Source: Owenweeksia sp965214115 (GTDB taxonomy: Bacteria; Bacteroidota; Bacteroidia; Flavobacteriales; Schleiferiaceae). From it: a stretch of DNA of 64,000 bases. The notes under the pieces are model-generated. The model saw only the letters and a program-made list of their open reading frames with translations, ran no database searches and had not been told where the DNA came from. This document shows, piece after piece, positions 51,400 through 60,020 of this stretch (its first letter is position 1; every line of letters starts with the position of its first letter). The position numbers and the translations under genes were made by a program. The stretch spans positions 372,001-436,000 of the forward strand of contig CBDCAU010000003.1 in the NCBI GenBank assembly GCA_965214115.1. Direction: 5' to 3'.

Positions 51400-53229
51400 A
51401 TGAAACATTTTTTCCTTAAGTTTTTTGTTGTATTCTTTTTGTCATTTTTCAGCATAAATAGTGAGGCGCAAAATGACGTGAAAGAATCATTGGATTTGGC
51501 GCGTGAATATTATCAAAATGAAGAATATGAAAAAGCGCTTTCCTATCTTGAAAAACTACAGAAAAAGCATAAAATAAAACTCGTTTACGAGCTTTCGTTG
51601 AAAAGCTATATGTCATTGGAAAAATATGATGATGCGGAAGATTTAATTCTGGATTTTTTAAAACGCTATAAGAATAATTCCGAATATTCGGCAGATTTAA
51701 TTTTCGTTTACAAAGAACAAGGCAAAGACATCAAAGCCGAAAATGCCGTAGCGGAAATTTTGGAAGCCATCGACCAAAACCCAAGTTTGGCCTATGGTTT
51801 TGCCAATGCTTTTCAGCAGCGCGGCTATCCCAAAATCGCTTTGAAGATCTACGAACGCGCAGAACTTCAACAGCGCGGCCAGAATTTCGACTATCAAAAG
51901 GCATTACTATATGGCGAGTTGGGCGACATTGAAAAAATGTATTCCGCTTATGTGGAAATGATTGAACGACAGCCTTCTTTTTTGAACACCGTGAAACAAC
52001 TTTTGGGACGCGATTTTCAGAATGGTTATTCGCCTGAAGACATCGAAAAATTGAAAAAATTGCTTATCAAAAAAATACAGAATGGCGGCCCTGAAACCTT
52101 GAATGAATTATTAATTTATATTTATATAAAAGAGAAAAATTTCCGCGGCGCTTTTACGCAATTAAAAGCGCTGGATAAGCGAATGAATGGCAATAAATCG
52201 GATTTGTTTCAATTGGGGATGACAGCATTGAACAACGACGAATTTTTGACCGCCCGCCAAATCTTTGAATATGTGATAAAAGCCGGATCGGATTTTCCTT
52301 TTTACGAATCTGCAAAGTTGTATCATCTAAAAGCGGGCAAGCAAAGATTGCTGGCGCAAAGCAGTCCGAGCCAAGAAGACTGGCAAGCGCTGGCCACCGA
52401 TTATGAAGAGGTGCGCGATGAATTGAAAGGCCAACCGGAGGTCGGCGAAATCACCATTGAATTGGCTGATATTCAAGCGTTTCAATTGGATAATCCAAAT
52501 ATAGCCGGAACGCTTTTAAAAGATTTGATTTCCACCGGATTTGTTTCCAAAGAAGACCAAGCACGCGCCAAAGTGAAACTGGGCGATGTGCTTTTGTATC
52601 AAGGCAACCGCTGGGATGCCATCATTTATTACGGCCAAGCCGAGAAGGCTTTCGAACGTTCGCCGATTGGTCAAGAGGCGAAATTTAAGCGTGCGAAAGC
52701 CGCCTATTATGTGGGTGATTTTGATTGGGCGCAGGGTATATTCGATGTATTAAAAGCAAGTACATCCAAATTGATAGCGAATGATGCACTTTATTATTCA
52801 CTGTTGATAACCGATAATGTGGCATTGGATACCAATACCGATGCAATGACTGCCTTTGCAAAAGCCGACCTAATGAATTATCAAAATAAAAGCGATTCTG
52901 CTTTGCGATTATTGGAAATAATGGACATTGCTTTTCCCGACCACGGCATACAAGATGAGGTGTTATTTTTAAAGGCGAAAATTTATATAAAAAGACAAGA
53001 TTTTCAGTCCGCCGCGGATGCGTTGAACGTTCTTTTGGAAAATCACAATGAAGATATTTTAGCGGATGATGCGCTTTATCTTTTGGCGCAATTGTATGAA
53101 AATGAACTGAATAGAACCGCCGAGGCGCAAGAATTGTATCAGAAAATCTTCATTGACCATCCCGATAGTTTTTTTGTGAGCGAGGCGCGGAAACGGTATC
53201 GCGAACTGCGCGGGGATGTGCTGAATTAA
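51400..53229 (+). CDS. Tetratricopeptide repeat protein, exported
   Basis: A 609-residue protein. The ATG at 51400 gives a signal peptide (MKHFFLKFFVVFFLSFFSINSEAQ). The rest is made of TPR/Sel1-like helical repeats, for example LAREYYQNEEYEKALSYLEKL near the start, AKVKLGDVLLYQGNRWDAIIYYGQAEKAF near 430, and ADDALYLLAQLYENELN near 575. Such periplasmic TPR proteins scaffold other proteins; no partner is evident. No lipobox. Confidence 0.85.
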   Translation: MKHFFLKFFVVFFLSFFSINSEAQNDVKESLDLAREYYQNEEYEKALSYLEKLQKKHKIKLVYELSLKSYMSLEKYDDAEDLILDFLKRYKNNSEYSADLIFVYKEQGKDIKAENAVAEILEAIDQNPSLAYGFANAFQQRGYPKIALKIYERAELQQRGQNFDYQKALLYGELGDIEKMYSAYVEMIERQPSFLNTVKQLLGRDFQNGYSPEDIEKLKKLLIKKIQNGGPETLNELLIYIYIKEKNFRGAFTQLKALDKRMNGNKSDLFQLGMTALNNDEFLTARQIFEYVIKAGSDFPFYESAKLYHLKAGKQRLLAQSSPSQEDWQALATDYEEVRDELKGQPEVGEITIELADIQAFQLDNPNIAGTLLKDLISTGFVSKEDQARAKVKLGDVLLYQGNRWDAIIYYGQAEKAFERSPIGQEAKFKRAKAAYYVGDFDWAQGIFDVLKASTSKLIANDALYYSLLITDNVALDTNTDAMTAFAKADLMNYQNKSDSALRLLEIMDIAFPDHGIQDEVLFLKAKIYIKRQDFQSAADALNVLLENHNEDILADDALYLLAQLYENELNRTAEAQELYQKIFIDHPDSFFVSEARKRYRELRGDVLN

Positions 53230-53261
53230 GAAATTTTTATCTTTAGGGAAAATTTTGAGTT

Positions 53262-53477
53262 ATGACAATTGAAGAAGTAGATGATAAACTGGTGATTGAG
53301 GTTTCCAAAGAAAAATATTCTAAGGAAGAAATTGAGGCTACTTTCAAAAGAATGGAGCTTGACAGAATTTTCGTAAATTCCCCTGTCTTAAGCGAAGAAG
53401 AAATTGAAGATTTCTTTAGAAAAGTGAATGAGGACAGGGGAAGAATTATGAGGGAGAAATTTGCTGAATTTTTATGA
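53262..53477 (+). CDS. Small antitoxin-like protein paired with a PIN toxin
   Basis: A 71-residue acidic, helical protein (SEEEIEDFFRKVNEDRGRIMREKFAEF). Its stop overlaps the PIN gene start by four bases, the normal coupling of an antitoxin to its toxin. The gene at 61448 has a similar acidic stretch (SEEEIQEIVNEVRKERGR), so both are likely one antitoxin family. No DNA-binding motif is obvious. Confidence 0.75.
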   Translation: MTIEEVDDKLVIEVSKEKYSKEEIEATFKRMELDRIFVNSPVLSEEEIEDFFRKVNEDRGRIMREKFAEFL

Positions 53478-53902
53478 AAATTATTGTCGATACGAATATA
53501 ATATTTAGTGCAATTATTTCTTACCCCTCTCGGCTCTCCAATTTTCTGTTAAATCCAAGTCCACATTCGTTATTTTCACCCTCCTATTTGATGGAGGAAT
53601 TGAAGGACAAAATTCCGCTTCTTGCTGAGATTAAAGAAGTATCTGAAAAAGAAATCAAAAGAGCTATACAAATATTTACATCGCGCATCGAAATTATTTC
53701 AGATGCAACCATCCCGCTACACACATTTTTAAAAGCACTGGATTTTGTGAAAGGAGTGGATTCTTTGGATGTGAATTTCGTGGCCTTGGCCTTGGAGATG
53801 CCTGAAACGGTGATTTTGATGCGGGATAAACCTTTGTATGAAGTCTTAACTTTGAGAGGTTTTAATCGGGTGATTTCAACCCAAGAATTATTCAAAAAAT
53901 AG
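53474..53902 (+). CDS. PIN-domain ribonuclease toxin
   Basis: A 142-residue PIN protein. IIVDTNIIFSAII has the first active-site aspartate; further acidic residues lie at LMEELKDKI and KGVDSLDVNFVALALEM. The usual TGDKDL near the C terminus reads LMRDKPLYEVL, keeping the aspartate. VapC-like toxins cleave RNA when freed from the antitoxin. Coupled to the upstream small gene. Confidence 0.83.
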   Translation: MKIIVDTNIIFSAIISYPSRLSNFLLNPSPHSLFSPSYLMEELKDKIPLLAEIKEVSEKEIKRAIQIFTSRIEIISDATIPLHTFLKALDFVKGVDSLDVNFVALALEMPETVILMRDKPLYEVLTLRGFNRVISTQELFKK

Positions 53903-53904
53903 AA

Positions 53905-54225
53905 ATGTACATCTACAACGTTACCATAAATATCGAAGATTCTGTGCATCAAGAATGGCTAAAATGGATGAAGGAAACCCATATCCCCGATGTGATGGAA
54001 ACGGGAATGTTTATGCGCAACAAAATTATGCAAGTGATGATAGAAGAAGAAAGCGGCACAACTTATTCCATTCAATATGAAGTCAAGGACTTGGAAACCA
54101 TAAAATTATACCAACAAATGTATGCACCGAAATTGCAAGAAGAGCATACCGAAAAATTCAAGAATAAGTTTGTTGCTTTTCGCACGATTTTAAGAGTGGA
54201 ACACGAATATGATCCCAACACCTGA
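53905..54225 (+). CDS. DUF4286 family protein
   Basis: A 106-residue protein matching the DUF4286 pattern: MYIYNVTINIEDSVHQEWLKWM, HIPDVMETGMF, YSIQYEVKDLETIKLY, and FKNKFVAFRTIL. It is conserved in Bacteroidota next to recX, as here (the frames overlap by 17 bases). It is ferredoxin-like in length and strand pattern; its function is unknown. Confidence 0.88.
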   Translation: MYIYNVTINIEDSVHQEWLKWMKETHIPDVMETGMFMRNKIMQVMIEEESGTTYSIQYEVKDLETIKLYQQMYAPKLQEEHTEKFKNKFVAFRTILRVEHEYDPNT

Positions 54226-54691
54226 TTCGAAAAAAATTTATGATTTACAAGAAGCCCGAGAGAAAATACGGGCTTTTTGCGTTTACCGCGAGCGCAGCCA
54301 GCGAGAGGTTCGCGATAAATTGTATTCATACGGATTGAAAACCGAAACGGTGAACTTGCTTTTATCGGAATTGATTCAGGACAATTATCTCAATGAGGAA
54401 CGATTTGCTTGTGCTTTTGTGAGAGGGAAATTCAATATCAAAAAATGGGGCAGAAATAAAATCAAAAATGAACTTTTCCGACATTATCTTTCGGATTATA
54501 TTTTAAAAAAAGCATTTGCAGAGATTGATGAAGAAAAGTATTTGGAAACTCTGGCATTGGTTATTGAAAAAAAATGGAATTTGACTAAAATTTCAAATGC
54601 GTTTCAGAAAAAAGGAAAAGTGGCGAATTATATTATTTCAAGAGGTTTTGAACCGGATTTGGTTTGGTCTATTTTAAAAGAAAAATATTGA
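54209..54691 (+). CDS. recX: Regulatory protein RecX
   Basis: A 160-residue helical protein that modulates RecA filaments. Typical motifs: FCVYRERSQREVRDKLYSYGL near residue 22-42, LIQDNYLNEERFACAFVRGKFNIKKWGRNKI near 55-85, and KKGKVANYIISRGFEPDLVWSIL at the C terminus. No recA lies in the window. Its start lies inside the DUF4286 gene. Confidence 0.9.
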   Translation: MIPTPDSKKIYDLQEAREKIRAFCVYRERSQREVRDKLYSYGLKTETVNLLLSELIQDNYLNEERFACAFVRGKFNIKKWGRNKIKNELFRHYLSDYILKKAFAEIDEEKYLETLALVIEKKWNLTKISNAFQKKGKVANYIISRGFEPDLVWSILKEKY

Positions 54692-54702
54692 TATAAATTC
54701 TT

Positions 54703-56040
54703 TCATTTTGAAACTGAGAATCGAAAGCTGAAAATTTCATCATTAAGTTTCAATTTCCCAATAAATAGTCCTTCAGGAAATTTGCTGACAGGAATTTGAA
54801 TTTTACCATCTTTTTCACTTAGGAAAATATTATCTAATAGCAATTTTCCGCTGGCCGAAAAGATTTGAATCCGTGCCGATTTTCCCTGTGAAAATTGGGG
54901 AATTTCAATAGAAAGTGTTTTGGGAACAGGATTGGGAAAAACCGTAATTTCCTGATAATCAATTTCTTTTAAGCTTACATCGCCCAAACAGGCCAAGTTT
55001 TCCACGGCCGTGCGAATGGCTGGCACTAACAAATACAAACTGTCGCCTGGACAGATGGTTGCGGAGCAATGATGGGGCGCAGTAGAAGCATTCCCATCCA
55101 AATGAGCGGAAATGTTGAATAGGTTCAACTGACTGGAAACGTGGTAACTACTCCCCGCTGGGTCAATGTTTTCGCGGCAAGAAATCCACGCCAGAAGTTG
55201 CTGCAAAGACTGGATGGAAGTGTCGGTCGGGAAGGTGTCCACGTAATTTCCAATGATGCAGATGCCAACGGTTTCCTCGTTCATACAGCTGAAATGCGCG
55301 CCCTGCCTGCGTTCGCCGCGACCTTCGTAAATCACGCCGTTCGGGTCGATGAGCCAGTTGTAGCCGATGTCGTCCCAGCCGTTGGTGTTGGTATGAAAAT
55401 CGTAATACGATTGTACCAGCGCGGGAAAGTTAGTAATGCTGTTCCCGCCCGCTGAATGGTGGATGATGAGATGGGTGGGAACGGTTGGGGTGGGAGTGGA
55501 ATCGGTGGGACAATTACCGGAAGGACACCAGCAAAGCCGCTGGCAAACAGTCGGTTGCGGGCAGGAGCAATTGGCCGAGTCAGTAGATGTGCCAAGGCTT
55601 GCTATCTGGTAATCGCTCTTTGATAGGTTGTGGTTTTTTTCGTGCGGGCTTTTTTTTTCCGCGCCGCCAAAAAAGAGGCGGAAAGTGAAAGGTTCGGCTT
55701 CCGATTTTGCCGATTTGAACTGGATTTTATCGAAGGTTTCATTTATAGGTTCAGCCTGAAAAGTGGTGCGGCCATTCGTCATTCCTTCGTGGAATTTTTC
55801 TAATGTTTTCCATTCTGACCATTCTTCATTTTTAGAATAACGAAATGACATTTCAGATTCCACATTTTCTTTTAAAATATAGGCGGAAATTGTAACAAAA
55901 TCCCAATTGGAAAAATCGGTAATTTCATAAGATTCGCTTTCTAAACTTTCAGAGGAAAAATTGACTTGGAATTCTTGGGTGTTTTGAGCATTTAAAAAAA
56001 TCCCCAATGCGATAAAAAACAGGCTGTAAAATGTTTTCAT
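54703..56040 (-). CDS. Secreted N-acetylmuramoyl-L-alanine amidase (PGRP-like) with type IX sorting domain
   Basis: A 445-residue exported protein. Signal peptide MKTFYSLFFIALGIFLNAQ. An N-terminal beta domain (25-135) precedes the amidase_2/PGRP domain (about 190-345): LIIHHSAGG with a zinc His, DIGYNWLIDPNGVIYEGRGE, NISAHLDGNAS, and CPGDSLY, the zinc Cys position. It would cut the bond between MurNAc and the stem peptide. The C terminus (TVFPNPVPKTLSIEIP, LSEKDGKIQIPVSKFPEGLFIGKLKLN) is a type A sorting domain, so it is exported by T9SS, probably to act on other cells' walls. Confidence 0.9.
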   Translation of the reverse strand: MKTFYSLFFIALGIFLNAQNTQEFQVNFSSESLESESYEITDFSNWDFVTISAYILKENVESEMSFRYSKNEEWSEWKTLEKFHEGMTNGRTTFQAEPINETFDKIQFKSAKSEAEPFTFRLFFGGAEKKSPHEKNHNLSKSDYQIASLGTSTDSANCSCPQPTVCQRLCWCPSGNCPTDSTPTPTVPTHLIIHHSAGGNSITNFPALVQSYYDFHTNTNGWDDIGYNWLIDPNGVIYEGRGERRQGAHFSCMNEETVGICIIGNYVDTFPTDTSIQSLQQLLAWISCRENIDPAGSSYHVSSQLNLFNISAHLDGNASTAPHHCSATICPGDSLYLLVPAIRTAVENLACLGDVSLKEIDYQEITVFPNPVPKTLSIEIPQFSQGKSARIQIFSASGKLLLDNIFLSEKDGKIQIPVSKFPEGLFIGKLKLNDEIFSFRFSVSK

Positions 56041-56041
56041 T

Positions 56042-56392
56042 CTAATAAATTTTTTGTCGGACGGAATCTTTCTTAATTACTGTTATCCGTGATTCAAATT
56101 GCATTCCTTCTTTTAAGAATTTCAGGAATATTTCGGCTGGTTCACCCAATTCAAATTCGCGCAATCGAAAATAAACTACGCCACCCCTTGGCCTTTCCGT
56201 ATCTCGAAAAATTAACGTTCCAAAATCTCTATCGTGGGTTAAAATTGTTCGGTTTTCGGCATTTGCCAGATGCACGATACTGATATCTAAAATCTGTGGA
56301 AAAAGTTCTGTGATAGAGAGTACATCGTGTCCCTCTTTGCGAAGCAAGGTGGTGCTTTCGCTGTCAAAATTTTCGTCGGTGAGCAGAAGCAT
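56042..56392 (-). CDS. DUF5615 PIN-like protein (toxin of a DUF433 pair)
   Basis: A 116-residue protein. TDENFDSESTTLLRKEGHDVLSITEL has the first acidic residues, and TILTHDRDFGTLIF the second pair, as expected for the Mut7-C/PIN-like DUF5615 family. It pairs with the DUF433 gene just upstream; the stop and start overlap. The ATG at 56392 is preferred to the adjacent GTG at 56395. VapC45-type toxin activity is inferred. Confidence 0.85.
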   Translation of the reverse strand: MLLLTDENFDSESTTLLRKEGHDVLSITELFPQILDISIVHLANAENRTILTHDRDFGTLIFRDTERPRGGVVYFRLREFELGEPAEIFLKFLKEGMQFESRITVIKKDSVRQKIY

Positions 56393-56631
56393 CACCCAAC
56401 ATTTTGATGCGGCGCTACCATCAACCCGTCTTTCACACAGTCGTTCAGATAAGAATAGATTGCGCGGAAATCATTGGGCTTCAATCTCGGATACCCTTTC
56501 ATAATTTTATCTTCGGACCAGCCGCTGGCCAGCCGTTCTAAAATAAATTCCACGGAAAGCCTTGTGTTTTTTATAATAGGTTTTCCGGCCAAAATTCCCT
56601 CATTTGATACAATTCGTTCTTGCCAATTCAT
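56392..56631 (-). CDS. DUF433 antitoxin
   Basis: A 79-residue DUF433 protein: GILAGKPIIKNTRLSVEFILERLASGWSEDKIMKGYPRL. DUF433 proteins have an HTH-like fold and serve as antitoxins to DUF5615 proteins. It precedes and overlaps the toxin gene, and lies 13 bases after the threonine aldolase gene on the same strand. Confidence 0.87.
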   Translation of the reverse strand: MNWQERIVSNEGILAGKPIIKNTRLSVEFILERLASGWSEDKIMKGYPRLKPNDFRAIYSYLNDCVKDGLMVAPHQNVG

Positions 56632-56644
56632 ACCTAAAATTTTC

Positions 56645-57658
56645 TTAAATTTCTTTCAAAACTCTACCCACTTTTTCAATCTCCTCAAAACCCACATCCA
56701 AATGCGTTACAAATCGCAATTTTCCCTGCCCCATTCCCACCAAAAGTACGCCTTTTTCTTCTAAAGTTTTGGTGAATTCTTTTGCATCGCGCTTTTCGTT
56801 CAGATAAAAAATCACGATGTTAGTTTCAACGGGTTCAACTGATTTTATCCAACCGCAATCATTCAAAGCATCTTTCAAAGCCTGCGCTTTTTCGTGGTCT
56901 TCCGCCAATCTTTCGATGTGGTTTTGCAGCGCGTAAATTCCGGCGGCGGCCAAGTAACCCGCCTGCCGCATCCCCCCGCCAAATTTCTTGCGGACACGCC
57001 GCGCTTCTTTTATAAAGAATTGATTGCCAAGCAAAAGCGAGCCAACTGGACAACCCAAACCTTTCGACAAACAAATGGAAATCGAATCGAAAATCTGACC
57101 GAAATCTTTTGGTTTTTGATGTTTGGCGACCAGTGCATTCCATAGTCGAGCACCGTCCAAATGGAATTTCAAACCGTGCTTTTTCGCCACTTTTTGAATA
57201 GCCTGCAAATCTTCCAAATCATAGCAACTTCCGCCGCCTTTATTGGAAGTGTTTTCGGCGCAAATCAGCGAAGTCCGCGCGGCGTGCACATCGTCGGGAT
57301 TGATGACGGCTTCTACTTCTTCGGCCTTCATCAAACCGCGCGCGCCTTCCACAAAACGGATTTGGCAGCCGCTGTTGAACGCCACGCCGCCGCCTTCATA
57401 ATTGTAAATGTGCGAATACGGATGGCAGATGATTTCGTCGCCCGCGCGGGTGTGGACGTTGATGGCGATTTGGTTGGTCATCGTGCCGCTGGGGCAGAAG
57501 AGCGCGGCGTCCATCCCGAACATTTGGGTGGCCATTTTTTCGAGGCGGTTGATGGACGGGTCTTCGCCGAAAACGTCATCGCCGACGGGGGCGGCGAACA
57601 TTGCTTCCAGCATTTTTGGGGTGGGGCGGGTGAGGGTGTCGGAGCGGAGGTCAATCAA
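56645..57658 (-). CDS. L-threonine aldolase (low-specificity)
   Basis: A 337-residue fold-type I PLP enzyme that splits threonine or allo-threonine into glycine and acetaldehyde. It begins MIDLRSDTLTRPTPKMLEAM, the normal N terminus, from a TTG codon at 57658. GDDVFGEDPSINRLE, the PLP Asp/His region LHLDGARLWNA, and the PLP lysine in LSKGLGCPVGSLLLG are present. A glycine/threonine link with gcvH and the Tdh-like gene in this window is possible. Confidence 0.92.
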   Translation of the reverse strand: MIDLRSDTLTRPTPKMLEAMFAAPVGDDVFGEDPSINRLEKMATQMFGMDAALFCPSGTMTNQIAINVHTRAGDEIICHPYSHIYNYEGGGVAFNSGCQIRFVEGARGLMKAEEVEAVINPDDVHAARTSLICAENTSNKGGGSCYDLEDLQAIQKVAKKHGLKFHLDGARLWNALVAKHQKPKDFGQIFDSISICLSKGLGCPVGSLLLGNQFFIKEARRVRKKFGGGMRQAGYLAAAGIYALQNHIERLAEDHEKAQALKDALNDCGWIKSVEPVETNIVIFYLNEKRDAKEFTKTLEEKGVLLVGMGQGKLRFVTHLDVGFEEIEKVGRVLKEI

Positions 57659-57715
57659 GATGTTGTAATTGGGTAATTATGTAATTCGATGGTAATTCAA
57701 TTATAATTGGGTCGT

Positions 57716-57744
57716 TGTAGAATCGCACGGCCGTGCGATTTTAC
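57716..57744. repeat. 29-bp palindromic element, left copy
   Basis: TGTAG, the perfect 20-base palindrome AATCGCACGGCCGTGCGATT, then TTAC. An identical copy lies at 58686-58714. The two bracket the HepT/MNT/DUF433 genes and no others. Confidence 0.92.
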
Positions 57745-57762
57745 AGGTTCAGACAAGCGATT

Positions 57763-58107
57763 TTATGGTTTTTTAATATCAATGTTTTTCAAATCTAAAA
57801 TCAAATCGAGAACGTCATTTTTAATAATATCCCAAACTGTTTCATAATCAATTCCAAAATATTGATGTGCCACTTTGTTGCGAAAGGCTTTTATTTCGCG
57901 CCATTCGATATGATTGTTTTTAGACTTAAATTCATCGCTCATTTGCCTCGTGGCTTCACCGATAATTTCAAAATTTCGAATGACGGCATCCTTGGTTTTT
58001 TCATCATTTATAAAATCATCGAAATCTAAATCCCTTGTATAATCCAAAATTTTATATCAGGAATCTTGAATATCTTGAACCAATAATTTGTCATCTCTTT
58101 TAGACAT
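57763..58107 (-). pseudogene. HepT-like toxin gene with a premature TGA
   Basis: From the ATG at 58107 the frame reads MSKRDDKLLVQDIQDS, then TGA at 58059-58057, then YKILDYTRDLDFDDFINDEKTKDAV... to 57763. The downstream part is a normal HepT with the Rx4H motif intact (FRNKVAHQYF). An ATG near 58047 could start a 94-residue N-terminally short product. The start overlaps the end of the MNT gene by eight bases, as in intact modules. Either a true nonsense mutation or a sequence error. Confidence 0.85.
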
Positions 58108-58387
58108 AAACCAAATCATCTTTTATCACCTCAAAATACCTCGGTTTTACGCCTCTTTTAGATACCAAATCCACCTTCATATTTAACATATCTTCTAATT
58201 GAAACGCTAATCGAATAAAACCCATCCCAATTCTCCCATTAAAATCCACCAAAATATCCACATCACTTCGCTCATTTTCTTCGCCACGGGCGTAAGAGCC
58301 GAAAATGGCCATTGAAGAAATGGGGTATTTAGATTGCAAATCGGGCTTCGCCTTTGCTAAAATGTCTTTGATTAGTTGGAGATTCAT
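58100..58387 (-). CDS. MNT-type nucleotidyltransferase (antitoxin), copy 3
   Basis: A 95-residue minimal nucleotidyltransferase with MAIFGSYARGEENERSDVDILVDF as catalytic motif. It is more distant from the two copies near 24 kb than they are from each other. The C-terminal KVDLVSKRGVKPRYFEVIKDDLVYV is family-typical. Its HepT partner carries a premature stop. Confidence 0.88.
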   Translation of the reverse strand: MNLQLIKDILAKAKPDLQSKYPISSMAIFGSYARGEENERSDVDILVDFNGRIGMGFIRLAFQLEDMLNMKVDLVSKRGVKPRYFEVIKDDLVYV

Positions 58388-58433
58388 TTTGATAGAAATA
58401 GGAAAATCTTGATAAGAAATTTAAAATTACCTC

Positions 58434-58652
58434 CTAAAGGATGGATTGACATTTTTTATAAAAAATACATGCCAGCAAATCCTCTTTTTCCAAATCAGGA
58501 TAATCTTCCAAAATCTCTTCGAAAGACATCCCAGAGGTTATCAAATCCAGCATAATTTCTACGGGGTAGCGCATATTTCGGATGGTCGGTTTACCGAAGC
58601 TGACGTTCGGGTTCATCGTGATGCGCTGAAGCAAATTTTCTTGAGATTCCAT
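58434..58652 (-). CDS. DUF433 protein without an adjacent PIN-like toxin
   Basis: A 72-residue DUF433 protein (NPNVSFGKPTIRNMRYPVEIMLDLI, FEEILEDYPDLEKEDLLACIFY). No DUF5615 gene is next to it; the following genes are the MNT/HepT pair. It may be an orphan antitoxin left after loss of the toxin. It is the third DUF433 locus in the window. Confidence 0.83.
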   Translation of the reverse strand: MESQENLLQRITMNPNVSFGKPTIRNMRYPVEIMLDLITSGMSFEEILEDYPDLEKEDLLACIFYKKCQSIL

Positions 58653-58685
58653 TTTGTAAAATTATGAAATCGAAACGGAGGGGAC

Positions 58686-58714
58686 TGTAGAATCGCACGG
58701 CCGTGCGATTTTAC
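58686..58714. repeat. 29-bp palindromic element, right copy
   Basis: Identical to the copy at 57716-57744. Its last bases provide the TAA stop codon of the PorV-like gene (58713-58711, minus strand), so insertion has set the end of that protein. Confidence 0.92.
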
Positions 58715-59775
58715 CGAAAATCCGCCACGTCAAATTTCAGCGAAAAAATGTTGCTGTAAAGCGCATCGGAGGCGTTGCCGATGTCGGTGAGCGCATAGTC
58801 AATCGAAATCCCGCGGAACTGGAAACCCAAGCCGAGGTTGGGCTGGACAGTATAGTAGCGGCTGCCGTCGAAGTTTTGGGCGCGGGTAACGTTGCCTACG
58901 CCGCCACGCAAAAACACGAAATCGCGGTAGCCCAGTTCAAAACCAAAACTGGGGTCGATGTTCCCAAAATTACTGGAAACCAAAGTGTTGCGACGGCCGT
59001 CAAAAGTTACGTCCGCGTCAATTTCGGTGCGGAGGCTGTAGTTTTCACCGATTTCAAAACGGCGGCCGAATCCAAACAAAAGCCGCGGAATAGTCAGTTC
59101 GAGATTTTCGTCGGGCAGGTCGTTGCCGGTTTCTTCAAAGACGTCTTTCAGTTTGTCATTATTGTAACTCCACGAATTGAAAGTCGATGTAACGTCGCGG
59201 ACGGTGGCGCCGATTTGCCATTTTCCGAGCTGGTACTGCGCGCCCACATCGAAGCCAAAACCGATGGCGCTGGCAAAATCGCCGATGTCGCGGTAGATGA
59301 TTTTGACGTTGCCGCCGTAGCGGAAATTCGGGATTTTTTTGGAGATGCGCGCGTAGCTGCCAATCAGCGCGTAGTCGGCGGCGGAAAAGCGGTTGATGCG
59401 GTCGTAGTCCACGTTGCCGTCTTGGTCGATGAGCTCGGTGGTGTCTAAAATATCGTCCACGCCAAAGCGGATGAGCGAAACGCCGACGGTGCTGACCGCG
59501 TCGATGGGTGTGGCAAAACTCAGGTAATCGTACTGCGCGATGCTGGCGAAATATTCGGCGTGCATCGCGCCCGCTTTCCACCCGTCGCGGATGCCGGCCA
59601 AACCCGCTGGGTTCCAGTAGCCTGCGCCCGCATCATTAATATGAGCGACCACCGATTTGCTCATCGCCAAGGCGCGCGCGTCCACGCCGATGTTCAGAAA
59701 TTCGTTGCTGTATTTGCGGCCCTGCGCCAACATCAGCGCGGGAAAAAGAAGGGTGGGAAGGAGGAATTTTTTCAA
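58711..59775 (-). CDS. PorV/PorQ-like outer-membrane protein
   Basis: A 354-residue barrel protein. It opens at TTG 59775 with signal peptide MKKFLLPTLLFPALMLAQG. The motif NIGVDARALAMSKSVVAHINDAGAGYWNPAGLAG near residues 28-62 is diagnostic of the FadL-like PorV/PorQ group linked to T9SS. Barrel strands continue to ALYSNIFSLKFDVADFR. It may help export of cargo such as the amidase at 54.7 kb, but other PorV paralogues have no known role. Confidence 0.83.
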   Translation of the reverse strand: MKKFLLPTLLFPALMLAQGRKYSNEFLNIGVDARALAMSKSVVAHINDAGAGYWNPAGLAGIRDGWKAGAMHAEYFASIAQYDYLSFATPIDAVSTVGVSLIRFGVDDILDTTELIDQDGNVDYDRINRFSAADYALIGSYARISKKIPNFRYGGNVKIIYRDIGDFASAIGFGFDVGAQYQLGKWQIGATVRDVTSTFNSWSYNNDKLKDVFEETGNDLPDENLELTIPRLLFGFGRRFEIGENYSLRTEIDADVTFDGRRNTLVSSNFGNIDPSFGFELGYRDFVFLRGGVGNVTRAQNFDGSRYYTVQPNLGLGFQFRGISIDYALTDIGNASDALYSNIFSLKFDVADFR

Positions 59776-59864
59776 ATCCGGAACGGGAATTTTTGCAAAA
59801 ATGCGGGATTGTGGGGAGAAAACAGAATTGGTGGGTGAATATTGTAGTTTGAGGAGAAAAGTCC

Positions 59865-60010
59865 ACGGCCGACAGACGACAGTCCACAGCCTGAGCGGAT
59901 TTGCCTTGTGGAAAATTGTGGGGTAAGTAGAATTGTGTTCGAGTTAAATTATTAGCACATTGTCCCATTGTCCCATTGTCCCATTGTCCCATTGTCCCAT
60001 TGTCCCATTG
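59865..60010. repeat. Octamer array CATTGTCC and low-complexity flank
   Basis: Six CATTGTCC units run from 59958 to 60005, with a partial seventh. Upstream, 59865-59895 contains GACAGACGACAGTCCACAG-like low-complexity sequence. The array ends just before the HTTM gene stop at 60021. Confidence 0.88.
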
Positions 60011-60020
60011 GCAAATTGAC

